Below are positions 46,728-55,429 of a stretch of 64,000 nt of DNA, one piece after another. The DNA comes from JAXMDS01 sp043777815 (lineage in GTDB: Bacteria; Pseudomonadota; Alphaproteobacteria; Rickettsiales; Rickettsiaceae). The notes beneath the pieces are model-generated. The model had not been told where the DNA came from. It did no database searches and saw only the letters and a program-made list of their open reading frames with translations. Made by a program: the position numbers and the translations under genes. How positions within the stretch are numbered: position 1 is the stretch's first letter; each line of letters starts with the position of its first letter. The stretch lies in NCBI GenBank assembly GCA_043777815.1, contig JAYWHH010000009.1, positions 155,131 to 219,130 on the forward strand. Reading direction: 5' to 3'.

Positions 46728-46750
46728 TAAGATTATAAGGTATAATCTTA
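46728..46750. promoter_or_regulatory. Palindromic divergent -10 region of nadD and rpmJ
   Basis: TAAGATTATA-AGG-TATAATCTTA is a perfect 10-bp inverted repeat with a 3-base centre. TATAAT appears on the plus strand at 46741-46746 (26 bp before rpmJ) and on the minus strand at 46737-46732 (30 bp before nadD). -35 boxes are poor, so this could be a pair of overlapping promoters, an operator, or both. Confidence 0.5.
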
Positions 46751-46771
46751 TTTAATTAAATTTTTAATCCT

Positions 46772-46897
46772 ATGCATGTTAGGAGCTCGCTACAAGCCAT
46801 AAAAAAACGTACCAAAGACGCAAAAATTATTAGAAGAGGAAAAAAAGTTTTTGTAATAGACAATAAAAATAGAAAAATTAACACTAGACAAGGTTAA
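46772..46897 (+). CDS. rpmJ: 50S ribosomal protein L36
   Basis: 41-residue small ribosomal protein. Reads MHVRSSLQAIKKRTKDAKII then RRGKKVFVIDNKNRKINTRQG, matching the zinc-free alphaproteobacterial L36 type (K.VSSLKSLKKRDKDC..VKRRGK.FVI...N.R.K.RQG) in which the four Cys/His ligands are lost. Starts at ATG 46772 and ends TAA 46897. Solitary gene. Followed by about 190 bp of non-coding sequence before proS. Confidence 0.93.
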   Translation: MHVRSSLQAIKKRTKDAKIIRRGKKVFVIDNKNRKINTRQG

Positions 46898-47089
46898 GCA
46901 TTTTTGATTAAAGCTAAGATCATTAACTTTTATGTCTTAATCAATATTGCTGTTGCAATTAAATTTTTCATATACAATACTTTTATATTACTAACTTAAT
47001 AATTTAGGCGACAAAATTATACAAATTTTTTGGATCAATACATGCTTTATATATGGTAATATTAGAAAAACCTATTTTCCTAGTTTTAT

Positions 47090-48400
47090 ATGAGAATGTC
47101 GAATACCTTTATTCCAAAGGTCCTACGTAAAAATTCAAATTCTAAAATTTCAACAACAAGCACTCTGCCGTCCTATGATTTAATGATTGATGGTGGCTTT
47201 ATAAGGCAATTATCTTCTGGAATATACACCTGGTTACCTTTGGGAGTTAAAGTCTTAGATAAAATAATTAAGATAATAGACCAGGTAATGCACGAATTCA
47301 ATGGACAAAAAATTATTATGCCATGTATTCAACCGGCCAGTCTTTGGCAGGAGTCTGAAAGATATGAGGCATATGGAAAAGAAATGCTTAGAATTACTGA
47401 TAGGCATGAAAATCAGCTATTATTTGGTCCAACTCATGAAGAAGTAGTTTCTGATCTATTTAGAAAAAATGTAGTTTCATATAAGAACTTTCCTAAACTT
47501 TTATATCAAATTACTACTAAATTTAGGGATGAAATAAGACCTAGATTTGGAGTAATGAGAGGACGAGAATTTTTGATGAAGGATGGATATTCTTTTGACT
47601 TAACTCAGGAAGACAGTGTTAAAGCATATTATGATATGTACAATGCATATATAGAAATATTCAAACGTATTGGAGTGCACGCCATGGTTGCTTCAGCAGA
47701 AAATGGTGCAATTGGGGGAGACATGAGTCATGAATTTCATATCTTAAGTAATAACGGTGAAAGCACTTTATATTTTGACAAGAGACTTGCTGATACCGAC
47801 TTATCAATTAATGAAAGTAAGGAACTATATTGTGCCACAGATGAAAAGCATAATCCAGACCAATATTTAGGTGACTTACTTAATAGCAAAAGCATTGAAG
47901 TTGGACATATATTCAACTTCGGACTTAAATATTCTAAAAGCATGAATATTACCGTTCAAAACAACAAGCAAGAAAAAACTTTTATGCATATGGGCTCTTA
48001 TGGGATAGGAGTTTCTAGACTAGTTGCCGCTGTAATAGAACAATGTGATACGCTTGGTAATAACATTGGATATGATTCTAGCGGCATAATATGGCCAAGA
48101 CAAATTGCGCCTTTTGATATTTCAATTATTAATTTAGATATTAAAAACTCGGTAGTTACTGAAAAATCTGAAAATTTATTCAAAATCTTAAGACAAAAAT
48201 ATGATGTTTTACTAGACGACAGTGATGAAAGTGTTGGAAGCAAATTTGCCACTAATGATCTTATAGGAATTCCAATTCAAATTATAGTTAGCGAAAGAAA
48301 TCTAAAGAAAGGTATTTTAGAAATAAAAGATAGGTCTACACTAAGGACTGAATCAATTTCAATTGATCAAATTGAAGAATATTTAGAAACTTTAAAATAA
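47090..48400 (+). CDS. proS: Prolyl-tRNA synthetase (short alphaproteobacterial type)
   Basis: Charges tRNA(Pro). The ATG at 47090 gives MRMSNTFIPKVLR, matching the usual MRLSxxFxPxL start. Class II motif 2 region TTKFRDEIRPRFGVMRGREFLMKD and motif 3 GSYGIGVSRLVAAVIEQ are intact. The 180-residue editing INS domain of Escherichia coli ProRS is absent, as in the alphaproteobacterial 430-440-residue type; 436 residues here. The stop codon region is duplicated as a perfect 19-bp tandem. Confidence 0.95.
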   Translation: MRMSNTFIPKVLRKNSNSKISTTSTLPSYDLMIDGGFIRQLSSGIYTWLPLGVKVLDKIIKIIDQVMHEFNGQKIIMPCIQPASLWQESERYEAYGKEMLRITDRHENQLLFGPTHEEVVSDLFRKNVVSYKNFPKLLYQITTKFRDEIRPRFGVMRGREFLMKDGYSFDLTQEDSVKAYYDMYNAYIEIFKRIGVHAMVASAENGAIGGDMSHEFHILSNNGESTLYFDKRLADTDLSINESKELYCATDEKHNPDQYLGDLLNSKSIEVGHIFNFGLKYSKSMNITVQNNKQEKTFMHMGSYGIGVSRLVAAVIEQCDTLGNNIGYDSSGIIWPRQIAPFDISIINLDIKNSVVTEKSENLFKILRQKYDVLLDDSDESVGSKFATNDLIGIPIQIIVSERNLKKGILEIKDRSTLRTESISIDQIEEYLETLK

Positions 48401-48431
48401 CATCTTCTCAACAAAATAACATCTTCTCAAC
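48394..48431. repeat. proS-tail 19-bp tandem duplication
   Basis: Perfect adjacent 19-bp units (48394-48412, 48413-48431); the first holds the proS stop codon. Confidence 0.97.
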
Positions 48432-48458
48432 TGAGATGAAATTAATAAAAAAATAATC

Positions 48459-49961
48459 TTATTGAATAAAAAATTTACGGTTACTTTTACCAAAATTATC
48501 ATCAGATGAACTGTTTAAATAAATTTTTACAAAATCTAAAAATTGACTAATTGAATCAACCACATCATCATGTTTAGCATATGGAAATAATAGTATTTCT
48601 TCTAAAATTTCTTTAGGAATATCATTCACAAAATACATTTTCTTACTATAGAAAAATTCTAAATTCAATGCCATTCTAGTGACTTTGTCTAACTTGGGCT
48701 TAACAGGTATCACATTTAATATATCCAAAATTTTTAATTCTTGTATTAAGCTCTGCCCACTGGCTTTATCTTCAATTACTATTCTATAAGGTTTAAATTT
48801 GGTATTTAGAGTTTGTAATTCCTGCTTTAGAGCTGGATATTCTAGTTTTTGTCTCATAATATCTATTAAATAATATTGATTGTCTTTGACTCCAAAGGTG
48901 GTACAGACTGAAAAATCAGCCGTGTCAGAGGTTTTAATTGCAGTGTCCCAACTTTGAATTATGACATCAAAATTCATTTGATTTATTTCGCCTCTACTAA
49001 CATAATTAATCATATTGCTAGAAATGAGATTTTGCTTTGGAATTGGTTTTTGCATATATTGAGCTTGAAAATTATTCATTCCTAAATTGTTTTTTAGTGC
49101 GTTAATTGATTCAGGAGAAAATCTTTTCGGATCTATAATATCTCCTGCGTTAAATTCATGAACCCGTCTATGAGTACTATACTCATAATCTGCATCAGCA
49201 ATAATAGGAATTTTTAAAATATGCCAATCCCCTAATTTCTCCAAATGTCCACATAAATCATCTGTGTGCAATCTCTGCATCACCACAACTATTGCTCCAC
49301 TATTGGGATTATTTAACCTAGAATAAAAAGTTTGCTCATACCAATCTATAACTTTTTTGCGAAGCTTATTAGAATGTATGTGCGTTGGATTATGCGGATC
49401 ATCAATGATTAAAATATCACCCCCTTCACCCGTTAAAGTGCCACCAACCGAAGTCGAATATATAAATCCCAAATCAGTAGTAGTGATTTTATTTTTTTGA
49501 CTTTTTTTAATCTCCATTTCTGGAAAAATGGAATTATACCAATCAGAGCTTGTAATAGATTCAATGTCGCCGAAATGTTTTCTAGTTAATATTTGTGAAT
49601 AAGTTGCTAAAATAATTTTTAAATTTGGATCATTGGCTAAAAGCCATGCTGGCCATGCTACACTAACCGAAATAGATTTCAGGCATCTGGGAGGAATATT
49701 GATGATTAATCTTTTGATCTGTTTGGTGTAAACCAGATACAAGTAATCTGCAATAAGATGTATGTACCAATCAAAGGAAAGCTTAGAGTTTTTGTTTAAC
49801 GTACTAAAACACATGCCAATAAATGCTGAAAAACTAGCATGAAAATATTCCCTAAAAGCCCAGCATATTAGATCTAAATCTCTTGGCTTACTTCTTAGTT
49901 TAACGCCATTTTTTTGCATACACTTAAGCAATTTTATAGCAAATTCATTTTGATCTTTCAC
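48459..49961 (-). CDS. Solitary phage terminase large subunit
   Basis: Phage/GTA-type DNA-packaging motor. N-terminal ATPase: IINIPPRCLKSISVSVAWPA stands where most relatives have PPRHGKS, so the Walker A glycine is replaced by Leu. Walker B is GGDILIIDDPH, and the coupling region VVMQRLHTDDLCGHL is intact. The C-terminal RNase H-like nuclease keeps its acidic residues: SWDTAIKTSDTADFS, VIEDKASGQSLIQEL, FPYAKHDDVVDSISQ. 500 residues, full length. No portal, capsid, small terminase or integrase nearby, so it is an orphan relic or a domesticated gene. Single terminase genes of this family occur in other Rickettsiales. Confidence 0.88.
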   Translation of the reverse strand: MKDQNEFAIKLLKCMQKNGVKLRSKPRDLDLICWAFREYFHASFSAFIGMCFSTLNKNSKLSFDWYIHLIADYLYLVYTKQIKRLIINIPPRCLKSISVSVAWPAWLLANDPNLKIILATYSQILTRKHFGDIESITSSDWYNSIFPEMEIKKSQKNKITTTDLGFIYSTSVGGTLTGEGGDILIIDDPHNPTHIHSNKLRKKVIDWYEQTFYSRLNNPNSGAIVVVMQRLHTDDLCGHLEKLGDWHILKIPIIADADYEYSTHRRVHEFNAGDIIDPKRFSPESINALKNNLGMNNFQAQYMQKPIPKQNLISSNMINYVSRGEINQMNFDVIIQSWDTAIKTSDTADFSVCTTFGVKDNQYYLIDIMRQKLEYPALKQELQTLNTKFKPYRIVIEDKASGQSLIQELKILDILNVIPVKPKLDKVTRMALNLEFFYSKKMYFVNDIPKEILEEILLFPYAKHDDVVDSISQFLDFVKIYLNSSSDDNFGKSNRKFFIQ

Positions 49962-49990
49962 TTAGAAGCTCGATGTAATTGATTTCAAGT

Positions 49991-50118
49991 TTACTTTAAT
50001 AGGAGCCTTAGACTAAGCTTATTTACTTTAGTAGAGTCCCTAGACTAAGCTTATTTACTTTAATATAGTTCCTAAACTGAGATAACTTACCTTAATAAAA
50101 TCTTGAGACCAGGCTGAA
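49991..50118. repeat. Four-copy 32-bp tandem array upstream of the terminase
   Basis: Exact period 32 bp: units at 49991-50022, 50023-50054, 50055-50086, 50087-50118. The first two differ at few positions and the last two are more diverged; each begins 'ttacNtta'. A second repeat type ('agctgaaaaNttttaaacta') follows to about 50170. Not CRISPR: there are no spacers. The rest of the 352-bp gap holds the ABC-gene promoter. Confidence 0.88.
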
Positions 50119-50258
50119 ATTTTTTAAACTAAAGTAGATACTTTGGACCAAGCTGAAAATTTTTAAACTAATTTATTTATTTTGCATACTTTATATAAAT
50201 TCATTACAATAAAATTAACGCAATAAAGCCTTATTGACTTTTTTTATCAGTAAAAAAT

Positions 50259-50288
50259 TTGACTTTTACTTTTTGATAAATGTATCAT
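50259..50288 (+). promoter_or_regulatory. Candidate sigma-70 promoter for the MsbA-like gene
   Basis: TTGACT (50259-50264) and TATCAT (50283-50288) with 18-bp spacing, 25 bp before the ATG at 50314. Confidence 0.45.
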
Positions 50289-50313
50289 TCTTGTTGTTAC
50301 ATTTAACACATCA

Positions 50314-52077
50314 ATGAAACATGATTTAGATAATGTTGATTTTAAGTCAACTTCTCAGTTTTTTTGGTTAATTATCAAAAAATTTAAAGTCTTTCTTTTG
50401 CTTTTAACTTTGGCTCCTATACTGTCAGCTATTAACAATGTCTGCCAACCATATTTGATGAAGTTGATAATTGAAACTATCAGCAATGGTGTTGATTTGA
50501 ATCATTTAAAATGGTTGATGATAGCATATATAAGTATAATAGCTCTGGAAAATATAGCATATAGATTACATGAATATGTCAAAATGAGGTTTGAGCCTGA
50601 CTTAAAGATTTTTATAGTCAACACTTTACTCACTAAAATGTTAAAGCATTCCATAACTCTGTTTCATAACCAAATGTCAGGCAATTTGGCAAATAAAATT
50701 AGTGATGTTAGAAGTGGGATTCCTGCCTTGATACAATTAATTTCTTGGCTTTTTGATAAAATATTGACTTTTTTGATTAGTATATGTGTTTTATATACTG
50801 TTAGTTATAAGTTTTGTTTGCTATTGGCTTTAGTAATTATTTGTATCATGTTGATGATTTGGATGTGTAATGCTAAATCTGTCCAACTAGTGATTGCATC
50901 TTCGAGAAGTAAATCTTTGATTGTGGGACGAATGGTGGATATATTTGTAAACATACAAAATGTTTTATTATTTGCAGCTACTGGACATGAGATTCAAGAT
51001 CTAAAACCAATTATGTTGTCTTTTAAAATTGCAGACCAGGCTATGCTTAAATATGTAAATAAAATTTTCTTGTTGCAAGGTGCCATTTTTATAGGATACA
51101 TGTGTTTAGTTTTACAAATTATATTTAAGCAAGTACAAATAGGCCAAATGTCCGCAGGTGACTTTGCATTAGTTGTGAACATCAACAGGAAACTTATTGG
51201 ATTGATGTGGGACTTGTCGGAAGACGCATATAAATTAACCACAATTATTGGTGATATACATCAAGGATTAGAAATTGCGCTGAAGCCAATTGATATAAAA
51301 GACACCAGCACTCAGAATTTGGACTTGCAAGTTAATAGTCAAATTGAATTTAGGGAGGTTTGTTTTAAATATACTAACAAGCAGTCATTTATTTTTGAAA
51401 ACTTATCAGTTAAGATTGCAGGTCGTAGCAAAATTGGATTAGTTGGATCCTCCGGCGTTGGTAAATCCACTTTCATTAATCTATTGCTTAGATTTTTTGA
51501 ATCTCAGGCGGGACAAATTTACATTGGAAATCAGGACATTGTTGACATAACTTTGAAGTCTTTACGTCAAAATATTTCAGTCGTACCACAAGATTCAAGC
51601 TTATTTCATAGAACCATAATGGACAATATAAAATATGGCAAATCTGATAGCACTGACGCAGAGGTTATGGAAGCAGCTAAAAAAGCACAAGCCCATGAAT
51701 TCATTATGAAATTGCCAAATCAATATCAAACTCTTGTCGGTGAGCGAGGAGTTAAATTATCAGGTGGCCAAAGACACAGAATTTCGATCGCTAGAGCAAT
51801 ATTAAAAGATGCTCCTATTTTGATTCTTGATGAAGCTACCAGTAATTTGGATTCAATTACTGAAAAATTTATTCAAGAAGAATTATTTGAGGTAATGCAA
51901 GATAAAACTGTAATTGTAATCGCCCATAGGCTATCAACCCTTTTACATCTAGATAGAATCATAGTTCTTGACCAAGGAAAGATAGTTGGGGATGGGACTC
52001 ATGATGATTTATTGAAACATAATGCAGTGTATCAAAAATTATGGCAAACTCAAGTTAATGGCTTTATTGTTGACTAA
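50314..52077 (+). CDS. ABC transporter, MsbA/multidrug type (fused permease-ATPase)
   Basis: 587-residue half-transporter: six membrane helices over residues about 25-320, then an ATPase with Walker A GLVGSSGVGKST, Q-loop SVVPQDSSLFHRTI, signature LSGGQRHRISIARAIL, Walker B ILILDEATSNLD, H-loop IAHRLST. The architecture is that of homodimeric lipid or drug exporters; substrate unknown, and lpxK or other lipid A genes are not adjacent. Last 29 bp of the gene are included in a tandem duplication downstream. Confidence 0.88.
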   Translation: MKHDLDNVDFKSTSQFFWLIIKKFKVFLLLLTLAPILSAINNVCQPYLMKLIIETISNGVDLNHLKWLMIAYISIIALENIAYRLHEYVKMRFEPDLKIFIVNTLLTKMLKHSITLFHNQMSGNLANKISDVRSGIPALIQLISWLFDKILTFLISICVLYTVSYKFCLLLALVIICIMLMIWMCNAKSVQLVIASSRSKSLIVGRMVDIFVNIQNVLLFAATGHEIQDLKPIMLSFKIADQAMLKYVNKIFLLQGAIFIGYMCLVLQIIFKQVQIGQMSAGDFALVVNINRKLIGLMWDLSEDAYKLTTIIGDIHQGLEIALKPIDIKDTSTQNLDLQVNSQIEFREVCFKYTNKQSFIFENLSVKIAGRSKIGLVGSSGVGKSTFINLLLRFFESQAGQIYIGNQDIVDITLKSLRQNISVVPQDSSLFHRTIMDNIKYGKSDSTDAEVMEAAKKAQAHEFIMKLPNQYQTLVGERGVKLSGGQRHRISIARAILKDAPILILDEATSNLDSITEKFIQEELFEVMQDKTVIVIAHRLSTLLHLDRIIVLDQGKIVGDGTHDDLLKHNAVYQKLWQTQVNGFIVD

Positions 52078-52239
52078 CGTTGGATTGAGTTATCTTTTGG
52101 ATTATCTTTGACTTGACGCCGTTGCATTGCTCAAGTTAATGGCTTTATTGTTGACTAACGGTTGGATTGAATTATCTTGGATTATCTTTGACTTGACGCC
52201 GTTGCATTGGATTATCTTTGACTTGACAAAGTTGCATTG
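52049..52239. repeat. ABC-gene tail duplication with nested 30-bp repeat
   Basis: About 80-bp units at 52049-52129 and 52130-52209 differ by a few substitutions and a 1-base indel; the first contains the last 29 bp of the ABC gene with its stop. A nested 30-bp unit (52180-52209, 52210-52239) is duplicated again and a partial one follows. The remaining gap to ligA (52240-52378) shows nothing. Confidence 0.94.
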
Positions 52240-52378
52240 GATTATCTTTTTGAATATTGTATTTCTATTAAAAACTGCACCTATACTCTTAATGGAATCT
52301 TCTTTTCATTATTTATTCAATAGTTGTTAGAATTTTATAATTCAATTACTGACTTAAATATATCTTATAAGTATTTGA

Positions 52379-54454
52379 TTAATTATTGATTATACTAAAT
52401 AATTCTTCTTCACTCATGATTTTGGCTTGGCGTTTAGTTGCTTCCAAAAGCTTTGAGCCGCCCCCTTCACCTTTTACAAGAATGACATCATCACTAATAC
52501 TGCTTTTGATAATTCCACCATTTTTTTCAATTAATGCCTTAGCTTCTTTTCTTGAAATGCTCAATGTGCCAGTAAATATAAATTTCAATCCGTGCAATTT
52601 ACCTATATTTATCTCATCTGGCATGATGTCCATTTTTTCAGTTAAAGTAAAAATCTCTTGCTTGTATTTCAGAAAGAAAGTTTCAATACTATGCGATATA
52701 TTAGGGCCTATGCCATTGGCTTGTATATTTCCCAAATTATCTTTCTCTATTCTATCTAGCAAATTTTCTATACTAATGAATTCTAACGCTAAAATCTTAG
52801 AAATGTTTTTTCCGACATCAGGTATTCCCAAGCTAAATATAAACTTGGAAAGATTAGTTTTTTTACTTTTTTTGATATTTTCTAAAATATTACTAACTAT
52901 CTTAAGTCCCATTCTTTTCAAGTTCACTAATTCTAACTTATGATTTTCAAGATCAAAGATCTTGGGCAAAGAGTCTATAAAACCAGCCTCATACAATGAG
53001 CGTATATTTTTTATTCCCAAATCATCTATTTCTAAACTGCTTACGAAGTGATAAAGTCTTTGTATTAAAATCTCAGGACAATAAAAATTTATGCATTTTA
53101 ATACTGGATCATCAAATTCTAAATCTGATTGACAGCCTGGGCATGCTGCTATCATATTTATAGAAACACATTTTTCATCTCTATATGCAAGGTTTGGACC
53201 TATAATTTTTGGTATTACATCACCAGAGCGTACTAAAAACACCATATCTCCCAGCATTATGTTTTTCTTTTTTATATCACTAAAATTATGCAAAGTTGCT
53301 TTGGTTATTAAAGCTCCAGATATTTGAACTGGATCAAGTATAGCAACTGGTGTAATTGTACCTGTACGCCCTATTTGATGATCAATATCTATTAGTCTAG
53401 TCATAGCTTCTATGGCTGGAAACTTATAAGCAATTGCATATCTTGGAGCATGATTAGTGTATCCTAAGCGTTTTTGTAACTCTAAATCATTGACTTTTAT
53501 AACCATACCATCAACTTCATAATCTAAATTTTTCCTATTTTCTAAAAAATCTTGATATATAGTTTGTATTTCTTTAAGGGACTCTAAATCGAATAAATTT
53601 ACTTCTGCTTCTGATTTATTTTCAAAAGTGTTAAAACCTAAAGTATTTAAAAAGTTTAAAGATTGAACTTGTGTCGATATGTTCAAATTAGAAACTATCT
53701 CATATGAAATATATTTTAAGGGTCTTAACTTTGTAATTTTATAATCCAATTGCCTAAGAGAGCCTGCAGCTGCATTTCTAGGATTAGCAAAAGCTTCTAA
53801 TCCATTAGCTTTTTGTTGTAAATTTAAGGCTTCAAAATCGCTTTTAGTAATAAATACCTCACCTCTGATTTCTATTATTAAGTTGCTATGCTCAGAAGAT
53901 TCATATTTTATATTTAGAGTTTCTTTAATTAAGCTCATGTCTATTTTTTTTGGAAAATTCTTTATGGTAAGCATATTTCTCGTTACATCTTCTCCTATAA
54001 GTCCATTGCCTCTAGTTGCAACATAATCCAAATATCCATTTGTATACTTAGCTGAAAAAGATAAGCCGTCTATTTTAGGCTCTACATTAAATTTTAATTT
54101 ATATTCTTGATCAGAACTTTTTAAGTTGAGAAAATTTTTGATTTTTTTTATAAAACCTTCTAGGGACTGATAATCAAATGCATTATCTAAAGAATACATC
54201 TTATGAATATGTTTGACTTTACTTAAAGCAGAATTGGGGTATGCTCCTATATCTAGCTCATACTTTTTTTTGATTAACTCTAGTTCATTATCAGAGATAT
54301 TATCTATAATTTCATTTAGTAATTTTTTATATTCCAGTACCAATTTATCATAATCTGCATCACTTATAAGAGTTTGATTTAGATTGTAATAATAATGAGA
54401 GTAATTTTCAATCTTGCTCTTAAGCTCTTCTAAATTGATTAATTTTTGCTTCAT
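52379..54454 (-). CDS. ligA: NAD-dependent DNA ligase LigA
   Basis: Seals nicks in replication and repair using NAD. Adenylation Lys in VEPKIDGLSFSAKY; Ia-domain DADYDKLVLE; YTNHAPRYAIAYKFPA; zinc finger with four Cys (CPGCQSDLEFDDPVLKC ... YCPE); helix-hairpin-helix region (FIFSLGIPDVG); C-terminal BRCT domain (GLKFIFTGTLSISRKEAKALIEKNGG). 691 residues, normal. Follows ftsY by 14 bp, so the two are probably co-transcribed. Confidence 0.96.
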   Translation of the reverse strand: MKQKLINLEELKSKIENYSHYYYNLNQTLISDADYDKLVLEYKKLLNEIIDNISDNELELIKKKYELDIGAYPNSALSKVKHIHKMYSLDNAFDYQSLEGFIKKIKNFLNLKSSDQEYKLKFNVEPKIDGLSFSAKYTNGYLDYVATRGNGLIGEDVTRNMLTIKNFPKKIDMSLIKETLNIKYESSEHSNLIIEIRGEVFITKSDFEALNLQQKANGLEAFANPRNAAAGSLRQLDYKITKLRPLKYISYEIVSNLNISTQVQSLNFLNTLGFNTFENKSEAEVNLFDLESLKEIQTIYQDFLENRKNLDYEVDGMVIKVNDLELQKRLGYTNHAPRYAIAYKFPAIEAMTRLIDIDHQIGRTGTITPVAILDPVQISGALITKATLHNFSDIKKKNIMLGDMVFLVRSGDVIPKIIGPNLAYRDEKCVSINMIAACPGCQSDLEFDDPVLKCINFYCPEILIQRLYHFVSSLEIDDLGIKNIRSLYEAGFIDSLPKIFDLENHKLELVNLKRMGLKIVSNILENIKKSKKTNLSKFIFSLGIPDVGKNISKILALEFISIENLLDRIEKDNLGNIQANGIGPNISHSIETFFLKYKQEIFTLTEKMDIMPDEINIGKLHGLKFIFTGTLSISRKEAKALIEKNGGIIKSSISDDVILVKGEGGGSKLLEATKRQAKIMSEEELFSIINN

Positions 54455-54468
54455 GATTATGCTTATAA

Positions 54469-55383
54469 TTAAAAATCTAATAATCTTTTTAAGAATTCTT
54501 CTTTATTAAATTCTTTTAAGTCATTTGCGCCTTCGCCTGTTCCTAAAAAATACACTGGAATATCAAATTTTTCTGCAATTTGAAGAATTATACCACCTTT
54601 AGCTATACCGTCAAATTTGGTTAAAATTAATCCATTCAAATGTGCATTTTGTGAAAAAACTTCTATTTGATTGATTATATTTTGACCACTGGATCCATCT
54701 AAAACTAAAATAACTTTAGGTTTTAAATTTTGATCAATCTTATTTGCAACTTTACTAAATTTAGCAAATTCCTCCATCAAGTTACGATTATTTTGCAATC
54801 TACCAGATGTATCTAAAAATAAAACATTAAACTTCTCTTCTTTAGCCTTGATAATAGCTTGATAAGCTATACTATCAGGAGTATTTTTTCCGATCCATTC
54901 GAAATAGACAGCTTGAGTGTTTTTTATATTTATTTCCAGCTGCTCATAAGCTGCAGCACGAAAAGTATCACAACATGCAACTAAAATCTTTTTTGTAGAC
55001 CACAGATTGCATAATTTTTTTATAGTTGTGGTTTTGCCTGCCCCATTAACACCTGCCATAATTATGAGATTTAATTCATTAGTTAATTCAAATTTGATTT
55101 CTAGCTTATCAATTTTTTTGATTAGTAATTCGTAAATTTGATTTTTCAAAGAAGTTTTTTGGTCATCATTACTCAAGTACTTATACCCTTTTACCAACTC
55201 TAAGATTTCATTGGTTGTTCTAGCGCCCACATCAGACTCTAATAAAACTTCCTCTAATTCACTAATGTTATCTTCCGAAAAGCTTGTGGAATTAAACAAA
55301 TGATTTAGTTTTGAGCCAATGGCACTAACAATCCTCTTGTTGGTTGAAGTGACGGCCGCTTTGATCTTTTCAAAAAATGACAT
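54469..55383 (-). CDS. ftsY: Signal recognition particle receptor FtsY
   Basis: Membrane-associated GTPase receiving SRP-ribosome complexes for co-translational insertion. 304 residues: short NG-type form without the long acidic A domain. GVNGAGKTTTIKKL (P-loop), CDTFRAAAYEQL, FLDTSGRL (usually DTAGRL), LVLDGSSGQN (usually LDATTGQN), TKFDGIAKGG, and the terminal FLGTGEGANDLKEFNKEEFLKRLL are all in order. Divergent from lplT-aas, 46 bp away. Confidence 0.96.
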   Translation of the reverse strand: MSFFEKIKAAVTSTNKRIVSAIGSKLNHLFNSTSFSEDNISELEEVLLESDVGARTTNEILELVKGYKYLSNDDQKTSLKNQIYELLIKKIDKLEIKFELTNELNLIIMAGVNGAGKTTTIKKLCNLWSTKKILVACCDTFRAAAYEQLEINIKNTQAVYFEWIGKNTPDSIAYQAIIKAKEEKFNVLFLDTSGRLQNNRNLMEEFAKFSKVANKIDQNLKPKVILVLDGSSGQNIINQIEVFSQNAHLNGLILTKFDGIAKGGIILQIAEKFDIPVYFLGTGEGANDLKEFNKEEFLKRLLDF

Positions 55384-55429
55384 TATAATGACAATAAGTA
55401 TTTAAAAAATATTATCAAAAAAAACATAT

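Noticed and set aside
49991..50170. Possible CRISPR array
   Set aside because: The 32-bp units are directly adjacent with no variable spacers and no cas genes nearby; it is a simple tandem repeat.
48459..52077. Prophage island around the terminase
   Set aside because: Flanking genes are housekeeping (proS, an ABC exporter, ligA, ftsY); no integrase, capsid, lysis genes or attachment sites were seen.
52127..52330. 67-codon plus-strand ORF with LHWIIFDL repeats
   Set aside because: It is read out of frame through the tail duplication of the ABC gene; the repeats in the peptide come from the DNA repeats, with no start signal or family resemblance.
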